Assembly: GCA_003562845.1 (NCBI GenBank)
Contig: PWTL01000028.1
Coordinates: 1-64,000, forward strand
From: Candidatus Acetothermia bacterium
Lineage (GTDB): Bacteria > Bipolaricaulota > Bipolaricaulia > Bipolaricaulales > Bipolaricaulaceae
Direction: 5' to 3'
DNA: 64,000 bases
Within the stretch, counting starts at the first letter, position 1. Each line of letters opens with the position of its first letter. Below, in pieces: positions 1 through 9,969 of the stretch. Under the pieces are notes generated by a model. The model was not told the DNA's origin and did no database searches. It saw nothing but the letters and a program-made list of their open reading frames with translations. Position numbers and translations under genes: made by a program.

Positions 1-1
1 G

Positions 2-1177
2 GCTCGTTTGGGAGCACAGGTCACGGCGGCCGATTGCCACCGCTTGGCCTACGGGATGTACTCCAAGCACGTTGCGCGCAGGGTGACGCTCCCTTCGCTG
101 CGCGATTGCCCGGCTGACTATGCCCAGGCCCTCATCCGAGAACTGGAGAGAGGACAGTACGATTACTACTTCCCCGGCTACGAAGAAGTTGTCCTGTGCA
201 GCCACTTCCGGGAGCGATTGCTCAGCTGTACGCGGAGCGTTTTGCCCCCCTACGAGAGCTTGATGAACCTGCACGATAAGTCGCGATTGGCTGAGTTGGC
301 CGCGCGCGCCGGTGTGGCCACCCCTGAACAGTGGCAGCCCACGTGCGCGGGCGATGCGCGTCGGATCGCACAGGAGGCCAGCGGGCCGCTGGCCATCAAA
401 CTGCGCCAGGGGGCCGGCGCAAGCGGCATGCGCGTGCTGAGGGATGTGACGGCACTTCCCGAGCTGTTTGACACGATTGTCGAGGCACACGCTCTCCCCG
501 CTTTGCACCTTCCGCTCGTTCAGCGCTGGGTAGAGGGGGAGACGATCTGTTCCCTGGAGTTGTGTTACTGTGGAGAGGTGCTGGGCCACGTGTTCTTTCG
601 GGGCCTGCGGACGATGCCCCGCCGAGCAGGAACTACGGTGCTGCGGGAGTCGGTGGAGGCATCGGCCTGTGCCGCGGCGTCGCGCGCGTTGATAGGGGAG
701 CTCGGATATACGGGGTTTGTGGGTTTCGACTACGTGGTGAAAGACGGCACGCCACACGTGGTGGACGCCAATCCTCGACTCACCCCAGCGCTGAACCTGG
801 CGCAACGGGCCGGCTGTGACATGATCCCCGCGTGGCTGGCGATGGCCGATGGGCGCGTTCCCCGGCGCCTCGAGGAGCCACGGGTGGGAGTGCGTACCAG
901 AACGCAATTCGCCGATGCCATATGGCTGCTGGATAGCCTAAGGCGCTCCTTCGGAGACTGGCGCGGAGAACGCGAGCTGCGGCGCGGTTGGTGTAGGGAT
1001 GCCCGCTGTGCAGACGACATCGCTGATCGTACTGATCCACTTCCGAACATCGTTCTGTGGTGGTACATCCTTACTAATCTCCCCAAGCTTCTGTCGAGCC
1101 CCTTGGACTCAGCCGAGCTGTTCATGTACCACAACCGGTATGTGGAGTACGGGCCCGAGTCCGGCGGGGAAGGATGA
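2..1177 (+). CDS. ATP-grasp domain protein, 5' truncated by window edge
   Basis: Frame is open to the window edge (..ARLGAQVTAADCHRLAYGMYSKHV); ATP-grasp-like segments (GPLAIKLRQGAGASGMRVL, GFVGFDYVVKDGTPHVVDANPRLTPAL). Confidence 0.75.
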   Translation, partial: ARLGAQVTAADCHRLAYGMYSKHVARRVTLPSLRDCPADYAQALIRELERGQYDYYFPGYEEVVLCSHFRERLLSCTRSVLPPYESLMNLHDKSRLAELAARAGVATPEQWQPTCAGDARRIAQEASGPLAIKLRQGAGASGMRVLRDVTALPELFDTIVEAHALPALHLPLVQRWVEGETICSLELCYCGEVLGHVFFRGLRTMPRRAGTTVLRESVEASACAAASRALIGELGYTGFVGFDYVVKDGTPHVVDANPRLTPALNLAQRAGCDMIPAWLAMADGRVPRRLEEPRVGVRTRTQFADAIWLLDSLRRSFGDWRGERELRRGWCRDARCADDIADRTDPLPNIVLWWYILTNLPKLLSSPLDSAELFMYHNRYVEYGPESGGEG

Positions 1178-1202
1178 CTCTCCGCAGCGCGCGTGCAGGG
1201 AA

Positions 1203-2237
1203 TCACAGATCACGGACGTCCAAGTGTAGCGGCGGGCGGGGGATAAGTTGCTCGGATAGGCGTCCCAGCGTCTGATAGCGCATCGTCTTTTGCACCAGGA
1301 AGCGGGGCGGGTCCAGAAGTGGTTCATCCACATAGTAGAACAGGCTCAGAATGTCTATTCCTGCCCTGGCGGCCATGCGCCGCAGGCTTTGCAGCAGCTC
1401 TCGCATGAGGCTCTTGCCTGACCGTCCCTGGCAATAGGCGTCGAAACAGTGCCAGTAGTTCACCGCCTCCCCCAAGCGGGGGATCCGAGGCAGGGGGAGA
1501 ACCTTGGTCAGCGGGTCGCTGGTCGCCCCCAACAGCCGCAAGTAAAGGGGCAGCCGGAGCACCCGACCCCGGTACAAGGAGGACAGGTCCCAGATGCTCG
1601 CCTGGGCGAACGATCGTCCGCGCTCCAGGCGGTACACGCCCTGTAGGTATCCCAGCTGTTGTCCCCTCTGATAGCAGTCTACCAGGCTGTGGGGGCGCAG
1701 GTCGCGCTGCCCCAGTAGTTCTTCCACCCGAGACGCCCCTTCCAGCGGGTCGCGGTCAGCTTCCGGAACGGGGCCTTGTGCGGGCAGTGCCGGCAGCATG
1801 CACACGGCGAACGGAGCCAACTCTTGCAGCCCGCCCTTGAGCAGTACGCGCATGGAGGCGTGGTTGTCCTCCTTAATGTGGCCGTAGATGAGCGTAGCCC
1901 CGTGTTGGACAATCTCCGCCTCCAGAGTCTTCCACAGGCGGAACAACCCCCGTTTCATGCTCCGCCTGTAGTCTGGTGCCCCACGCAAGTCGTACACGTA
2001 AGCCACCGGGCGGATCTCGCCGGCGAGCCATACGTCCTTGATGGCGTAGGCCATTATTCCCACCAGCTGGTCGTCTTCCTCGGCGACCATCACCTTTCCC
2101 CGTTCGAACAGGGATTGGCGGTAGAAATAGGTGGCTCTCTCCAGCAGGATCCGGGTGGTATCTCCTTGGGGACTTACAGATTCCAAGGCCAGTAGCGCTT
2201 GGTCATCTTCCTGCGTGGCTTCACGGATGCGCAGCAA
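1203..2237 (-). CDS. GNAT-family N-acetyltransferase-like protein
   Basis: Product LRIREATQEDDQALLALESVSPQGD...; TTG start at 2237 preceded by GAGGAG; the longer ORF to 2543 runs into the PC4-like gene and the tRNA in another frame. Confidence 0.65.
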   Translation of the reverse strand: MLRIREATQEDDQALLALESVSPQGDTTRILLERATYFYRQSLFERGKVMVAEEDDQLVGIMAYAIKDVWLAGEIRPVAYVYDLRGAPDYRRSMKRGLFRLWKTLEAEIVQHGATLIYGHIKEDNHASMRVLLKGGLQELAPFAVCMLPALPAQGPVPEADRDPLEGASRVEELLGQRDLRPHSLVDCYQRGQQLGYLQGVYRLERGRSFAQASIWDLSSLYRGRVLRLPLYLRLLGATSDPLTKVLPLPRIPRLGEAVNYWHCFDAYCQGRSGKSLMRELLQSLRRMAARAGIDILSLFYYVDEPLLDPPRFLVQKTMRYQTLGRLSEQLIPRPPLHLDVRDL

Positions 2238-2251
2238 CCGTGCTCCTCGGG

Positions 2252-2473
2252 TCAACCATCCTCGTCTTGGGCGGCCTCCAGGGCGTGCAGCAGGTCCTGC
2301 CGTAGCTCCCAGGGAACGGCCACGCCCTTCTTGGTGGGGAGCCATTGGCCATCGTCGCCTTCGAAGAACTGACGGATGTCCAGATACTCCTTGCCTTTGA
2401 ACTTCGTGCGGCGGATCACAACCTTCTGGCCGGGGCCGCGCGCGAACTCTGTGATGATCTTTTCCTCGTCCAT
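2252..2473 (-). CDS. PC4/YdbC-like ssDNA-binding transcriptional coactivator family protein
   Basis: 73 aa MDEEKIITEFARGPGQKVVIRRTKFKGKEYLDIRQFFEGDDGQWLPTKKGVAVPWELRQDLLHALEAA, PC4-like pattern; SD GGAGGAG. Confidence 0.75.
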   Translation of the reverse strand: MDEEKIITEFARGPGQKVVIRRTKFKGKEYLDIRQFFEGDDGQWLPTKKGVAVPWELRQDLLHALEAAQDEDG

Positions 2474-2482
2474 CGCTCCTCC

Positions 2483-2559
2483 TGGTCGGGGCGACTGGAT
2501 TTGAACCAGCGACCTCCTGCTCCCAAAGCAGGCGCGCTTCCAAACTGCGCTACGCCCCG
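2483..2559 (-). tRNA. tRNA-Pro (anticodon TGG), CCA encoded
   Basis: Reverse complement CGGGGCGTAGCGCAGTTTGGAAGCGCGCCTGCTTTGGGAGCAGGAGGTCGCTGGTTCAAATCCAGTCGCCCCGACCA; 7-bp acceptor stem, anticodon loop TTTGGGA, T-loop GTTCAAATC. Confidence 0.97.
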
Positions 2560-2686
2560 CGTAGACGCACAGCAAGGCACTTCCCGCTCGGAGTGTAGCG
2601 GTTGACGCGGCGGTTCGCCAGCACGCGATTCGATTCGCCGCGGCACTGAAGACGGTGGTAGGCTGCTCGCGGGAGGTGGCAAGGAG

Positions 2687-3658
2687 ATGCGCTGGGCCAT
2701 ACTGGGGTTGGCTGCGATGATGGTTGTGGCGGCAGTGGGCGCGGCTTTTGAGGCACCGAGGGAGAGTGTTGCGCTGCAGCTAGTTGGGCATTGCGTCCTC
2801 TCGTTCTCTCCGGACGGGAAGCTGTTGGCCGTAGGCGGGGCCATGGACATTCACCTGTATGAGACAGGCCACTGGGACCTCGTGGGCACATTGCACGGGC
2901 ACACTGGTCCGGTCACTGGGGTTGCGTTCAGCTACGATGGTGCGCGGCTGGCTTCTTCCTCATGGGACGAGACCGTGAGGATATGGGATGTCCACGAAAG
3001 AGGGCTGCTGCGGACGATTGGTGGATACCAGGCTTGGGTCCGTGCTGTGGACTTCAGCCCCGACGGCAAGCTGGTGGCGTCGGGATCGCTTGAGCACAGG
3101 TTGCGCTGGGGGGTGGTCCTGCTGTCGGATAGCGTCACGGGGCGGGCTGCCATGACGAAGCTGGCCCACGAGGGCTACGTCAGAGCGGTCGCCTTCAGCC
3201 CCGATGGGAGCCTGTTGGCCTCGGGTTCAGACGATCGCACGGTGAAGATTTGGGAGGTACGTTCGGGGACGGAGGTCAGCACGCTACCGCGACAGCACGG
3301 GAGTATCAACGCCGTTGCTTTCTCCCCTACGGGGACAGTGTTGTTCACCGCGGCCTGGGGGGCGGTGGGAGTGTGGAGTACCGAGACCTGGCACAAGGTA
3401 GGCGCGCTGGCCGGCCATTCGCGTGGGGTGAGGTCGCTCGCGGTGGGGCCGGACGGCGAGTTCATCGCTACGGGCGATGACGAGGGAGTTGTGCGCATTT
3501 GGGAGGCTGGCAGTCTGCAGTTGGTATGGACTGTACCCGCACATGAGGCAGCAGTGCGTTCGCTGGCCTTCCATCCGCAGCGGGCCCTTCTGGCCTCCGG
3601 CTGTGAGAAGGGCCTGGTGAAGGTGTGGGAGTTGCCCTCGACGGCGGGAGAGCGGTAG
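2687..3658 (+). CDS. WD40-repeat beta-propeller protein with N-terminal hydrophobic signal
   Basis: Repeated FSPDGKLLAxGS...VxIWD units; N-term MRWAILGLAAMMVVAAVGAAF. Confidence 0.85.
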   Translation: MRWAILGLAAMMVVAAVGAAFEAPRESVALQLVGHCVLSFSPDGKLLAVGGAMDIHLYETGHWDLVGTLHGHTGPVTGVAFSYDGARLASSSWDETVRIWDVHERGLLRTIGGYQAWVRAVDFSPDGKLVASGSLEHRLRWGVVLLSDSVTGRAAMTKLAHEGYVRAVAFSPDGSLLASGSDDRTVKIWEVRSGTEVSTLPRQHGSINAVAFSPTGTVLFTAAWGAVGVWSTETWHKVGALAGHSRGVRSLAVGPDGEFIATGDDEGVVRIWEAGSLQLVWTVPAHEAAVRSLAFHPQRALLASGCEKGLVKVWELPSTAGER

Positions 3659-3858
3659 GCGGTGTTGTCTGATCCGCTGTGCTGGCGGAGGGAGGACGGG
3701 CGCCCGCCTGGGGAGCGTTGCGTCCTGGAGGCTGGAGTACGCCCGAACTTGATTATTCGTGTGCGCTGGTGGACTCTTGTGGGCAATCGCTGGTCGGCCG
3801 AACGGACAGGCGCAGTGGTTGCCCGTCTGGGGAGATGTGAGAACAGGAGCCTGTAAGA

Positions 3859-4626
3859 ATGGAACCCGTGGATCTGGCAGACGTAGCGCTTTTGCTCAGG
3901 CTTGTGCTGGCCCATGTGCTTACAGATTTCGCGCTGCAGAGGGCGCCGTGGGTGGAGGAGAGGGCGCGCCGCGGGTGGGCGTCCATCTGGCTGTACGTGC
4001 ACAGTGGGGTGGCCGCTGTTCTGGCGTACCTGTTCGCCGGTCTATGGTCTGCGTACTGGATTCCGCCCGTGATCTTTGTCTCCCACCTCCTCCTGGACAG
4101 GTGGAAGTCAGAGAAGGGAGACACCACGCGTCTGTTCCTCCTCGATCAGGTTGGGCATCTGGCGGTGCTCCTGGCGCTGTGGGCTGTGGCGGTCGAGCTC
4201 CCCTGGGCGCAACTGGCGGCCTGGTTCTCTTCGGTGGTTGTGCAGCCCGCGTTGTGGGTTGTTCTGCTTTCCTACGCAGCTGTGATCTGGCCGACAGCGA
4301 TATTCGTGAACAAGTTCACCACAGTGTGGCGTGTGTGCTGCGAGGAGGAAGGGCGGGCCGATCTGGCGAAAGCAGGGCTGTGGATCGGCCGTCTGGAGAG
4401 GTTCCTTGCCCTGACCGCGATCCTCGGGGGACGCGCGGAGTTGGTCGGTGTTCTCCTTGCAGCCAAGGCGATCTTCAAGTGTGCAGAGGCGCGCAGGAGT
4501 CGCTCGCGAGAGGAGTCGGCGTACACAGTGGTGGGGACACTGCTGAGCTTCGCGGTGGCGGTGGCCGTGGGAGTGGTGGCAAGCTGGCTGTTGCGTGTGT
4601 TGCCGCCGGTGCGTCTATCGCTCTGA
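3859..4626 (+). CDS. DUF3307-like integral membrane protein
   Basis: LAHVLTDFALQ..W..., HLLLDRWK, LLDQVGHLAVLL pattern typical of DUF3307. Confidence 0.7.
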   Translation: MEPVDLADVALLLRLVLAHVLTDFALQRAPWVEERARRGWASIWLYVHSGVAAVLAYLFAGLWSAYWIPPVIFVSHLLLDRWKSEKGDTTRLFLLDQVGHLAVLLALWAVAVELPWAQLAAWFSSVVVQPALWVVLLSYAAVIWPTAIFVNKFTTVWRVCCEEEGRADLAKAGLWIGRLERFLALTAILGGRAELVGVLLAAKAIFKCAEARRSRSREESAYTVVGTLLSFAVAVAVGVVASWLLRVLPPVRLSL

Positions 4627-4808
4627 GTGTCTGAGGGCAGCGCATATGTGCCTCCCCAGGAGCGCCGACGGGGAGTGGCAAGTCGACTTCTCGTCGAGCT
4701 CGGTTTTCGAGAGCGCAAGGCAATCGCGGTATGGCGGCTCGGGGTGGATGACGTGGAGTGGTACCTGAACCAGCGTGGCCTGAACTTGGCAACATCGAGG
4801 GAGGGGAC

Positions 4809-5672
4809 ATGCCTAACTTGGCTCTTGCCTTTGGGTTGACGACGTTCGCCGGCCTGGCCACGGGCCTCGGCGGTCTGATCGCGTTCTTCGCTAAGAGGAC
4901 CAACTACCGCTTCTTGTCGGTGAGCACCGGTTTCTCCGCCGGCGTGATGCTGTACATCTCGTTCATGGAGATCATGCCTGAGGCCGGAGATGCACTGGCG
5001 GAAGTGTACTCCGCTACCGTAGCGAATTGGGTGGCCGTCGCTGCCTTCTTCGGTGGTATTGGCATCATCGCCCTGATTGACTCTCTAGTTCCCGCGGCGG
5101 AGAACCCCCACGAGTTCCCTTCTCAGGAAGCGACGTCGTTGCTCCACGAGGAGCAAGGCACAGGAGCCGGCGGGCGTGCGCGGTTCGCCGGCGAGCAGGG
5201 GAAGCTGATGCGCATGGGCCTGTTCACGGCCCTGGCCATCGCCATCCACAATTTCCCGGAGGGCTTGGTGACGTTTCTGTCCACGCTACACGACCCCTCC
5301 CTCGGCCTGGCCATCGCCGTCGCCATCGCGCTGCACAACATCCCAGAGGGCATCAGCGTGGCTGTTCCCATTTACTACGCCACGGGGAGCCGGGCCAAGG
5401 CGCTCGGGTACTCTGTGCTCAGCGGTCTGGCGGAACCCGTGGGAGCGGGGCTCGCCTATTTGCTATTGCGCCTCGCGTTCGGTGGAGAGGAAGGAGTTTT
5501 TCCGCCGCAGGTGATGGGGATCCTCTTCGCCTGCGTAGCGGGAGTGATGGTTTACATCAGCCTGGACGAGCTCCTCCCGACGAGCCGTGCATACGGGAAG
5601 GGGCACGACAGCATCCTGGGCCTTGTGGTGGGGATGGCCGTGATGGCCAGCAGCTTGGTCCTACTGGGATAG
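4809..5672 (+). CDS. zupT: ZIP family metal transporter (ZupT-like)
   Basis: [18 protein letters not shown]... and [24 protein letters not shown] motifs; ATG at 4809. Confidence 0.85.
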   Translation: MPNLALAFGLTTFAGLATGLGGLIAFFAKRTNYRFLSVSTGFSAGVMLYISFMEIMPEAGDALAEVYSATVANWVAVAAFFGGIGIIALIDSLVPAAENPHEFPSQEATSLLHEEQGTGAGGRARFAGEQGKLMRMGLFTALAIAIHNFPEGLVTFLSTLHDPSLGLAIAVAIALHNIPEGISVAVPIYYATGSRAKALGYSVLSGLAEPVGAGLAYLLLRLAFGGEEGVFPPQVMGILFACVAGVMVYISLDELLPTSRAYGKGHDSILGLVVGMAVMASSLVLLG

Positions 5673-5763
5673 GGTGTGCGCTGCGGGCGGTGCAGGGAAG
5701 CGGAGAGCGACGAGCTGTGTCGCGGGTCCCCTGCGCAGAAGCTATACTGAGTCCGGAGGAGGG

Positions 5764-7215
5764 ATGCACATGGAAGAGTTGGTCCAGTGTGGGCTTGACG
5801 CTGCCGTAGGTGCGGGGGCGGACTTTGTTGAGGTGCGCGCGGAGACGCGGCAGAGCGAGTCCATTCAGACAAAGAACCGCGAGGTGGACTCCTTGTCCCG
5901 GCAAGAGACATCGGGGGTCGGTGTCAGAGTGCTGAAAAACGGTGCGTGGGGTTTCGCTGCTACAGGTGTTCCTACGCGACAGGCCGTACAGCAGGCCGCT
6001 GCTCGGGCGCTGGAGATCGCTCGAGCGACTTCCAAGTTGCGGAGCCGGCCAGTGACACTAGCTCCTGAGGGCGTGTACCGCGACAACTACAGCGGGCCCT
6101 GTCGGCGGGACCCGTTGGACGTTTCCCTGGAGGAGAAGCTGGAGCTTCTCCTCTCTGCTGCGGAGCGCATGCTCGCGGTGCAGGGCGTGGTCATGGCCAA
6201 GGGGCAGATGGCGGCCTGGCGAACGGAGAAGGTGTTCGCCAGCTCTGAAGGCAGTCGCATTCGGCAGCAGCTGACCACCTGCGGTGCGGGCATCGAAGCC
6301 TATGCTGCGAGTGAGGGAGGCTTCCAGCGGCGTTCCTACCCCACATCATTCGGCGGGGACTTCAACAACGCGGGCTATGAGTTCATCGAGGGACTTGCGC
6401 TCGGGGACAACGCCGAGCGGATAGCGGAGGAAGCGGTGGCCCTCCTATCGGCTCCCCCCTGTCCAGCCGGGAAGTTCGACATCATCCTGGACAGCTCTCA
6501 GATGGCCCTGCAGATACACGAGTCGGTGGGCCATCCTACTGAGCTAGATCGAGTCCTGGGAACGGAACTCTCCTATGCCGGGGGAAGCTTCCTCACCCTG
6601 GACAAGCGCTCAGGGTACCGCTACGGGTCTCCCCTGGTGACCATAGTAGCCGATGCCACTGTGCCCGGCGGACTGGGCACATTCGCCTACGATGACGAGG
6701 GGGTGCCGGCGCAATCCTTGGATGTGATCCGCGAAGGCCAGTTCGCGAACTACCTAAGTTCCCGGGAGGCCGCAGCCGAGATCGGGATTGGCCGCAGTGG
6801 TGGCTGTTGTCGTGCCTCGGGCTGGAACAGGATTCCGCTCATACGGATGACGAACATAAACCTCCTGCCCGGGGAGGGAACGCTGGACGATCTTCTCGCG
6901 GACACGCCGCATGGTATCTACTTTGAGACTAACCGCTCGTGGTCGATCGACGACCGTCGGGTCAACTTCCAGTTCGGCACCGAGGCGGCCTGGGAGATCA
7001 AAGGCGGCAAGCGGGCACGCCTCGTGAAAAATGCGATGTACACTGGGATTACTCCGCAGTTCTGGGGGGCGTGCGTGGGGATCGCCGGGCCAGAGGAGTG
7101 GCGCCTGTGGGGTCTGCCCAATTGCGGCAAGGGAGAGCCTTCCCAGGTGATGCAGGTCGGACACGGGACGGCCCCGGCGAAGTTCAGCAAGGTCGACGTG
7201 CTGGGGGCGGGATGA
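5764..7215 (+). CDS. tldD: TldD family metallopeptidase
   Basis: HESVGHPTELDRVLG motif; SD GGAGGAGGG before ATG 5764. Confidence 0.88.
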   Translation: MHMEELVQCGLDAAVGAGADFVEVRAETRQSESIQTKNREVDSLSRQETSGVGVRVLKNGAWGFAATGVPTRQAVQQAAARALEIARATSKLRSRPVTLAPEGVYRDNYSGPCRRDPLDVSLEEKLELLLSAAERMLAVQGVVMAKGQMAAWRTEKVFASSEGSRIRQQLTTCGAGIEAYAASEGGFQRRSYPTSFGGDFNNAGYEFIEGLALGDNAERIAEEAVALLSAPPCPAGKFDIILDSSQMALQIHESVGHPTELDRVLGTELSYAGGSFLTLDKRSGYRYGSPLVTIVADATVPGGLGTFAYDDEGVPAQSLDVIREGQFANYLSSREAAAEIGIGRSGGCCRASGWNRIPLIRMTNINLLPGEGTLDDLLADTPHGIYFETNRSWSIDDRRVNFQFGTEAAWEIKGGKRARLVKNAMYTGITPQFWGACVGIAGPEEWRLWGLPNCGKGEPSQVMQVGHGTAPAKFSKVDVLGAG

Positions 7216-7514
7216 TCCTGTGCGAGTTCTCCATTGTGCCGTTGGGCAAGGGAGAGTCGGTTTCCGCCTACGTCGCTGAGTGCGTGAAGCTAGTTAGGCA
7301 GAGCGGTCTGTTTTATCGCCTCACGGCGATGGGCACGATTGTGGAAGGGGAGTGGGATGAGGTGATGGATGTGGTGGCCAGCTGTCATCGTGCTGTGCGC
7401 GCCCTTGCCCCGCGCGTTTTGACCACGATACGAGTCGATGACCGGGAAGGTGGCGGTGGACGGTTGGAGTCAAAGGTACGTTCGGTGGAGACAAAAGTCT
7501 CGCCCTCAGGGTGA
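7212..7514 (+). CDS. MTH1187/YkoF-type thiamine-binding-like protein (DUF77)
   Basis: EFSIVPLGKGESVSAYVAECVKLVRQSGL.Y.LTAMGTIVEGEWDEVM; ATGA overlap with tldD. Confidence 0.75.
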   Translation: MILCEFSIVPLGKGESVSAYVAECVKLVRQSGLFYRLTAMGTIVEGEWDEVMDVVASCHRAVRALAPRVLTTIRVDDREGGGGRLESKVRSVETKVSPSG

Positions 7515-7603
7515 TCCCCATTACAGACGCCCCTGGAAGAGGTGCGTATACTGGGGTTGGGAGTGGGTGGATTCTTCCCCTCACCCGGTGAACCACCGTT
7601 TCC

Positions 7604-7632
7604 GGGCGGCCGTTACCCCCCAACGGCCGCCC
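7604..7632. terminator. perfect 11-bp hairpin between convergent genes, terminator-like without a clear T-tract
   Basis: GGGCGGCCGTT-ACCCCCC-AACGGCCGCCC between the MTH1187-like gene and the convergent aminotransferase. Confidence 0.55.
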
Positions 7633-7691
7633 GCGCTTCTGCTGGCGGCGAGAGGCGTGAGTCGAGGGGACATTCTGGTCAACTGCACTTG

Positions 7692-9008
7692 TCAGGCGGA
7701 CACTGCGGCGAACGCCTCGGCTAAAATGTCCAGCCCCTCGGCCAGCGCATCGTCCGGGGTGTTCAGCGGTACGAGGAAACGGATCACGTTATTGTGCGTC
7801 CCCGCAGTGGCGATGAGCAGCCCACGAGACAGCGCCTCACGCTGCACAGCTGCCGTCTCCCGGTCCGCCGGTTCCTTGGTGGACTGGTTGCGCACTAGCT
7901 CGACTGCCACCATGGCTCCCAGCCCTCTTATCTCTCCCACCAGGGGGCAGTCCCGCTTGATGTGGGCGAGCCCTTGGCGCAACACCTGCCCCACGTGATC
8001 GGCGCGGGCCAGCAGCCCTTCCTCATCGATGACTTCCAACACGGCCAACGCAGCGGCGCAGGCCACCGGGTTCCCTCCGTAGGTTGTGCCGATGCCACCG
8101 GCGACGGGGGCGTCGAGTAGCGATGCCTTTCCCAGCACTCCGCTCAGGGGGAGCCCTCCGGCGATGGACTTGGCGAACGTAATCAAGTCCGGCTCCACGG
8201 CAAACCTCTCGCTGGCGAAGAAGGCCCCTGTGCGGCCGACGCCGGTCTGCACTTCGTCGGCCACTAGGAGAAAGCCGTAGCGGTCGGCCTGCGCTCGGAG
8301 GAACGGCAGGAAGTCCGGCGGAGGAACGATGAACCCCCCCTCGCCTGCTACGGGCTCCACCACAACACACGCCACCTCTGCCGGGTCGACGAGGGCCAGC
8401 ATACGCCGCTCCAGCTCCTCCATGGAGAGGGGATAGCGATAGGGATAAGGATAGGGCAGCCGCAGTACGTCGGGGGCGTACGGCCCGAAGCCCGTCTTGT
8501 AGGGGTGCGCCTTGTGGGTCATGGTCATCGTGAGCAAAGTCCTCCCGTGGAAGGCATGTTCAAACACCAACACTGCCTTGCGGCGCGTAGCGGCTCGGGC
8601 GATCTTCACAGCGTTCTCCACGGCCTCGGCCCCGGAATTGAACAGCGCACACTTCTTCGGCGTGTCTCCGGGGGCAAGCCGGCACAGCCGTGCGGCAAGC
8701 TCGCAAGCAATGGGGTAGGGCATGGCGGTAAAGTCGGTGTGCAAAAACCTGTCCGCTTGCTCGTGTACTGCACTGACCACCCGGGGGTGATTGTGTCCCA
8801 CGTTGAGCACACCCCACCCCCCGGTGAAGTCGAGGTAGGCGTTCCCGTCCAGGTCGTCGACGACGGTGCCCCGGGCGCTCGCTGTCATGAACTGCGCCAG
8901 GGAGCGCAGCGGGCCGGCAATGTACCTTTGGCGCAGCTGTTGAGCGGCCGCGGAGCGCGGCCCGGGTACCTCGTCGCCAAGCCGTACGTACTTTCGGGGG
9001 GCGTTCAC
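7692..9008 (-). CDS. gabT: class III aminotransferase (4-aminobutyrate aminotransferase-like)
   Basis: LVADEVQTGVGRTGAFFA, DLITFAKSIAGGLPLSGVLG, GGWGVLNVGHNHPRV motifs. Confidence 0.85.
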   Translation of the reverse strand: MNAPRKYVRLGDEVPGPRSAAAQQLRQRYIAGPLRSLAQFMTASARGTVVDDLDGNAYLDFTGGWGVLNVGHNHPRVVSAVHEQADRFLHTDFTAMPYPIACELAARLCRLAPGDTPKKCALFNSGAEAVENAVKIARAATRRKAVLVFEHAFHGRTLLTMTMTHKAHPYKTGFGPYAPDVLRLPYPYPYRYPLSMEELERRMLALVDPAEVACVVVEPVAGEGGFIVPPPDFLPFLRAQADRYGFLLVADEVQTGVGRTGAFFASERFAVEPDLITFAKSIAGGLPLSGVLGKASLLDAPVAGGIGTTYGGNPVACAAALAVLEVIDEEGLLARADHVGQVLRQGLAHIKRDCPLVGEIRGLGAMVAVELVRNQSTKEPADRETAAVQREALSRGLLIATAGTHNNVIRFLVPLNTPDDALAEGLDILAEAFAAVSA

Positions 9009-9853
9009 AGTTCCACCTCCACTACGTCGCCCGGGGGAATCAGCACTACTTCGAACGGCAGCTGCATGTCCTTCACTCGCTGCGCGGCGCTGCTCAGCTC
9101 GCGTCGATATCTGCTGGAGATGTGAAAGCAGACGAGCTTGCGCTGCACCCTCGCCGCTTGCGCCGCCCCCAGGGCCTCGTCCAACGTAGAGTGTTTGTAT
9201 TCCTTGCGATCCTCGTCGGCTAAAAACGTCGCTTCGTGCAGGAGGACTTCCGTTTCCTGGATGGGCCCCGGGCGGAGGGGGACCGAGTCTCCTCCGTAGG
9301 TGAGAAGCTTCTGATCGTAGACCTCGCTGATTTCGTCCCGACGGCCGGCTTTTACCAGCTCGACGATTTCCTCTTGGGGAAGCTCTCGAAACTCCTCACG
9401 GAGTCTTTGCCTCTGCTCCAGCACGTTGTAGCCCAAAGTGGTTTCGCCGCTGGCGTGAACAGTGGGGAATGCCTCCACGTGACGCGGGTTTCGTCCCCCT
9501 AGCACCGGCACACGGTCGCCCGCGGTGAGGGGAATCCACTCCAGGTGATAGCGAAGGCGCCTGTTGGTGCGGGAGAAGTAGGTCATGAGCTCGGATATGA
9601 AGTGGTTTCCCGCAGGGAAGAAGACTTGCAGCTCTTTCTCTCGGTCGCCCATGGCGTTGTTGCGTATGTTGACCAGGCTCATGAGTCCGGAGATGTGGTC
9701 CGCATGTCCGTGAGAGAGGAATACCCGCTGGATGGCGAAAGACTTGTTTTCTAGATGACTGCTTGCTCCTTCCCCGCAGTCAAACAGTATGCGGTCCGGG
9801 GAGTAGTATACCCAGGTCGAGTACAGCGCTTTAGAGTAGACAGTGAGGCTCAT
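9005..9853 (-). CDS. rnz: ribonuclease Z / beta-lactamase-fold nuclease
   Basis: RVFLSHGHADHISGL motif, LFDCGEGAS; ATG at 9853. Confidence 0.85.
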   Translation of the reverse strand: MSLTVYSKALYSTWVYYSPDRILFDCGEGASSHLENKSFAIQRVFLSHGHADHISGLMSLVNIRNNAMGDREKELQVFFPAGNHFISELMTYFSRTNRRLRYHLEWIPLTAGDRVPVLGGRNPRHVEAFPTVHASGETTLGYNVLEQRQRLREEFRELPQEEIVELVKAGRRDEISEVYDQKLLTYGGDSVPLRPGPIQETEVLLHEATFLADEDRKEYKHSTLDEALGAAQAARVQRKLVCFHISSRYRRELSSAAQRVKDMQLPFEVVLIPPGDVVEVEL

Positions 9854-9969
9854 CGCACGACCAACGCCTTTCTGTTCAAGTGGTGAAGCTTCTGCCACGC
9901 CTTTCCTGGACAAGAAAAGCGTGTGACGGTGATGATTATACTAGCGCTGATTCCCCGGGGAAAGCTAAA

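Noticed and set aside
2238-2850. ORFs over the tRNA (e.g. 1203..2543 N-terminus with VAGSNPVAPTRR, 2345..2605, 2416..2850)
   Set aside because: These read through the tRNA-Pro; the GSNPVAP-like string is a known artefact of translating a tRNA T-arm. The true GNAT start is near 2237.
4627-4839. 70-aa ORF between the DUF3307-like gene and zupT
   Set aside because: GTG start with no clear SD, overlaps zupT start, no recognisable family; cannot be supported.
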